Source: an uncultured Prevotellaceae bacterium (lineage in GTDB: Bacteria; Bacteroidota; Bacteroidia; Bacteroidales; Bacteroidaceae). From it: a DNA stretch of 62,094 bases. Location of the stretch: positions 1-62,094 of the forward strand of contig CAMHUU010000015.1 in assembly GCA_946188395.1 (NCBI GenBank), read 5' to 3'. A program made the position numbers and the translations under genes. Below the pieces are notes generated by a model. That model was not told the origin of the DNA. It saw only the letters and a program-made list of their open reading frames with translations, and did not search any database. Shown in pieces: positions 61,229-62,094 of this stretch; position 1 is the stretch's first letter; the number at the start of each line of letters is the position of its first letter.

Positions 61229-62094
61229 TCACGAAACTGCTGTCATACTGTCATCCGTCATCGCTTCGTTTTCGCTTCCGGCCAGCTGGCGGCGATACAT
61301 CTCCATCTCAGTACCAGTGCGGTGAATGGCGATGTAACCTCTTTGCGAAGCTGTGCGCTTGTATTCGAAACCCAGTCGGGCGAAGGCATGCCCGATTTTC
61401 TCCTTGCTCAGCGTCTGGACGATGTTGCCGCCAATGAGTTGCAGGGCCATCGTAGCGGACACCAGTTGTCGGGGTTCCTTGCCAACAGGCTTGCGGAAGT
61501 GCAGGTCGATGAGCTGCAGCTCCGAATGCTCTGTCTCGAACTGTTCATTATGGTGTGCCAGTCGCTGTATCTCCGCTTTCTCGAACCAATACTGGAAGCC
61601 CTGTTTGTAGAGGGTATAGGCCTGTGCATAGATACCGTCGTAGTCGAAGGGCGTTGCCAGCGGGCTCTCGATGCTCTCGACCTCGAAGGGTAGCCACCTT
61701 CGTGTGCCCGTCACGTCCGACAAGAACTGCACGTTGTTGCCTGTGCCGCAGAACGACGCCACGTGTGGCATGTTCTCGTGATAGCGGCCGTAGGCCTTGC
61801 GCTCATTGATGAAGGGCATGGTCATTGTACCCTTCATCTTGTTCAGCTCTTTCGGCGACATCGAGTCCAGCTCCTCCCAGCACATCAGACCGTACTGTGC
61901 CAGTACGATACGGTCATCTTTCGACAGCATGGCCGAATCTGTCTTCGTGTAGAAGTAGTCGCGCAGCTGAGGCGGCAGCAGGTTGGCAAACCAGGTGGTT
62001 TTGTACGTTCCCTGCTCGCCGATTAGGATGAGCATCACGTTGTTCACCACCTGCGGCGATACCCACGAGGCCACCATGCCCACGAGCCATTTCT
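61229..62094 (-). CDS. VirE/VapE-type superfamily 3 helicase-like protein, N-terminal part outside the window
   Basis: The visible 288 residues or so show the P-loop region LILIGEQGTYKTTWFANLL (Walker A), LMCWEELDSM (Walker B-type acids), VASFCGTGNNVQFLSDVTGTRRWLPFEV (sensor/Arg finger part) and a C-terminal helical tail. This is the virulence-associated E family, whose members often follow a primase-like domain and occur in phage and genomic islands, including many in Bacteroidales. The frame stays open to the window edge (KWLVG before the first Met), so the gene continues beyond. It may mark the edge of an integrated element. Confidence 0.88.
   Translation of the reverse strand, partial: KWLVGMVASWVSPQVVNNVMLILIGEQGTYKTTWFANLLPPQLRDYFYTKTDSAMLSKDDRIVLAQYGLMCWEELDSMSPKELNKMKGTMTMPFINERKAYGRYHENMPHVASFCGTGNNVQFLSDVTGTRRWLPFEVESIESPLATPFDYDGIYAQAYTLYKQGFQYWFEKAEIQRLAHHNEQFETEHSELQLIDLHFRKPVGKEPRQLVSATMALQLIGGNIVQTLSKEKIGHAFARLGFEYKRTASQRGYIAIHRTGTEMEMYRRQLAGSENEAMTDDSMTAVS

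Overview
This window looks like chromosome from a member of the Bacteroidales, most likely a Prevotella-like genome. The reasons are the gene families present (type IX secretion proteins PorU and PorV with several secreted proteins ending in a PorU-type sorting tail, a TonB-dependent receptor, Bacteroidetes-type enolase, IspG and RpoN, C10 and M6 proteases), the lack of Shine-Dalgarno sequences, and promoters of the Bacteroides type (TTG/TTTG, about 19-20 nt, TAnnTTTG). Nearly all of the window is ordinary core chromosome. The right edge holds the end of a VirE/VapE-type helicase gene, the only gene usually linked to mobile DNA. No rRNA, insertion sequence or CRISPR array was seen.

Layout. 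1-6.1 kb: partial tRNA-Glu, recO, a small secreted protein coupled to a beta-helix carbohydrate-binding-type protein, then murF and xerD on the other strand. 6.1-13.2 kb: aroQ and an O-methyltransferase; then lrp, a fused C26-M19 peptidase, a glutaminyl-cyclase-like lipoprotein, a DUF4294 protein and a helix-hairpin-helix beta-barrel protein in one tight operon. 13.2-15.5 kb: glycosyltransferase and mannose-1-phosphate guanylyltransferase. 15.7-24.8 kb: tRNA-Leu, a very large and apparently highly expressed lipoprotein, a small lipoprotein, an M6 protease, enolase. 25-33.4 kb: RluA-like pseudouridine synthase, C10 protease, a 1192-residue secreted beta-helix protein, a YghO-like GNAT protein. 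33.5-38.6 kb: a minus-strand run of an unknown secreted protein, rpoN, a PAP2-like membrane protein, purE and ispG. 38.7-44.6 kb: FAH-family protein, porU, porV, ispF. 44.6-45.0 kb: a candidate structured RNA on the minus strand. 45.1-49.6 kb: a three-gene glycan cluster and a secreted alpha-amylase. 49.7-56 kb: comF, recX, prmC, ribD, rnhA, argS, a PanE-like reductase. 56-59.2 kb: a thiamine uptake unit (pnuT and a TonB receptor under a TPP riboswitch). 59.5 kb to the end: a secreted alpha/beta hydrolase and the VirE-type gene.

How the genes work together. PorU and PorV are the surface sortase and shuttle of type IX secretion; the M6 and C10 proteases, the alpha-amylase, the 1192-residue protein and the small 124-residue protein all carry C-terminal tails of the cargo type, so the window holds both machinery and cargo. 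IspF and IspG are two steps of the MEP isoprenoid pathway. The TPP riboswitch ties the TonB receptor and the PnuC-family transporter to thiamine.

The most unusual property is a population of short repeats, many lying in frame inside conserved housekeeping genes (murF twice, the QC-like gene, the RluA-like gene twice, prmC, ispG, argS, the HhH barrel gene, one signal peptide). Most are tandem heptamers of differing sequence (CTCTCAC, TCTCATT, AGGAATG, CTCTAAA and others), with octamer and nonamer variants, often next to short GC-rich palindromes. Several are shared nearly word for word between distant loci, intergenic in one place and coding in another. A second, different class consists of locus-specific interlocked inverted repeats in intergenic DNA. 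The other main lead is the candidate RNA at 44.6-44.95 kb, with a full consensus promoter, hairpins with GNRA-type loops, and a terminator on the same strand.
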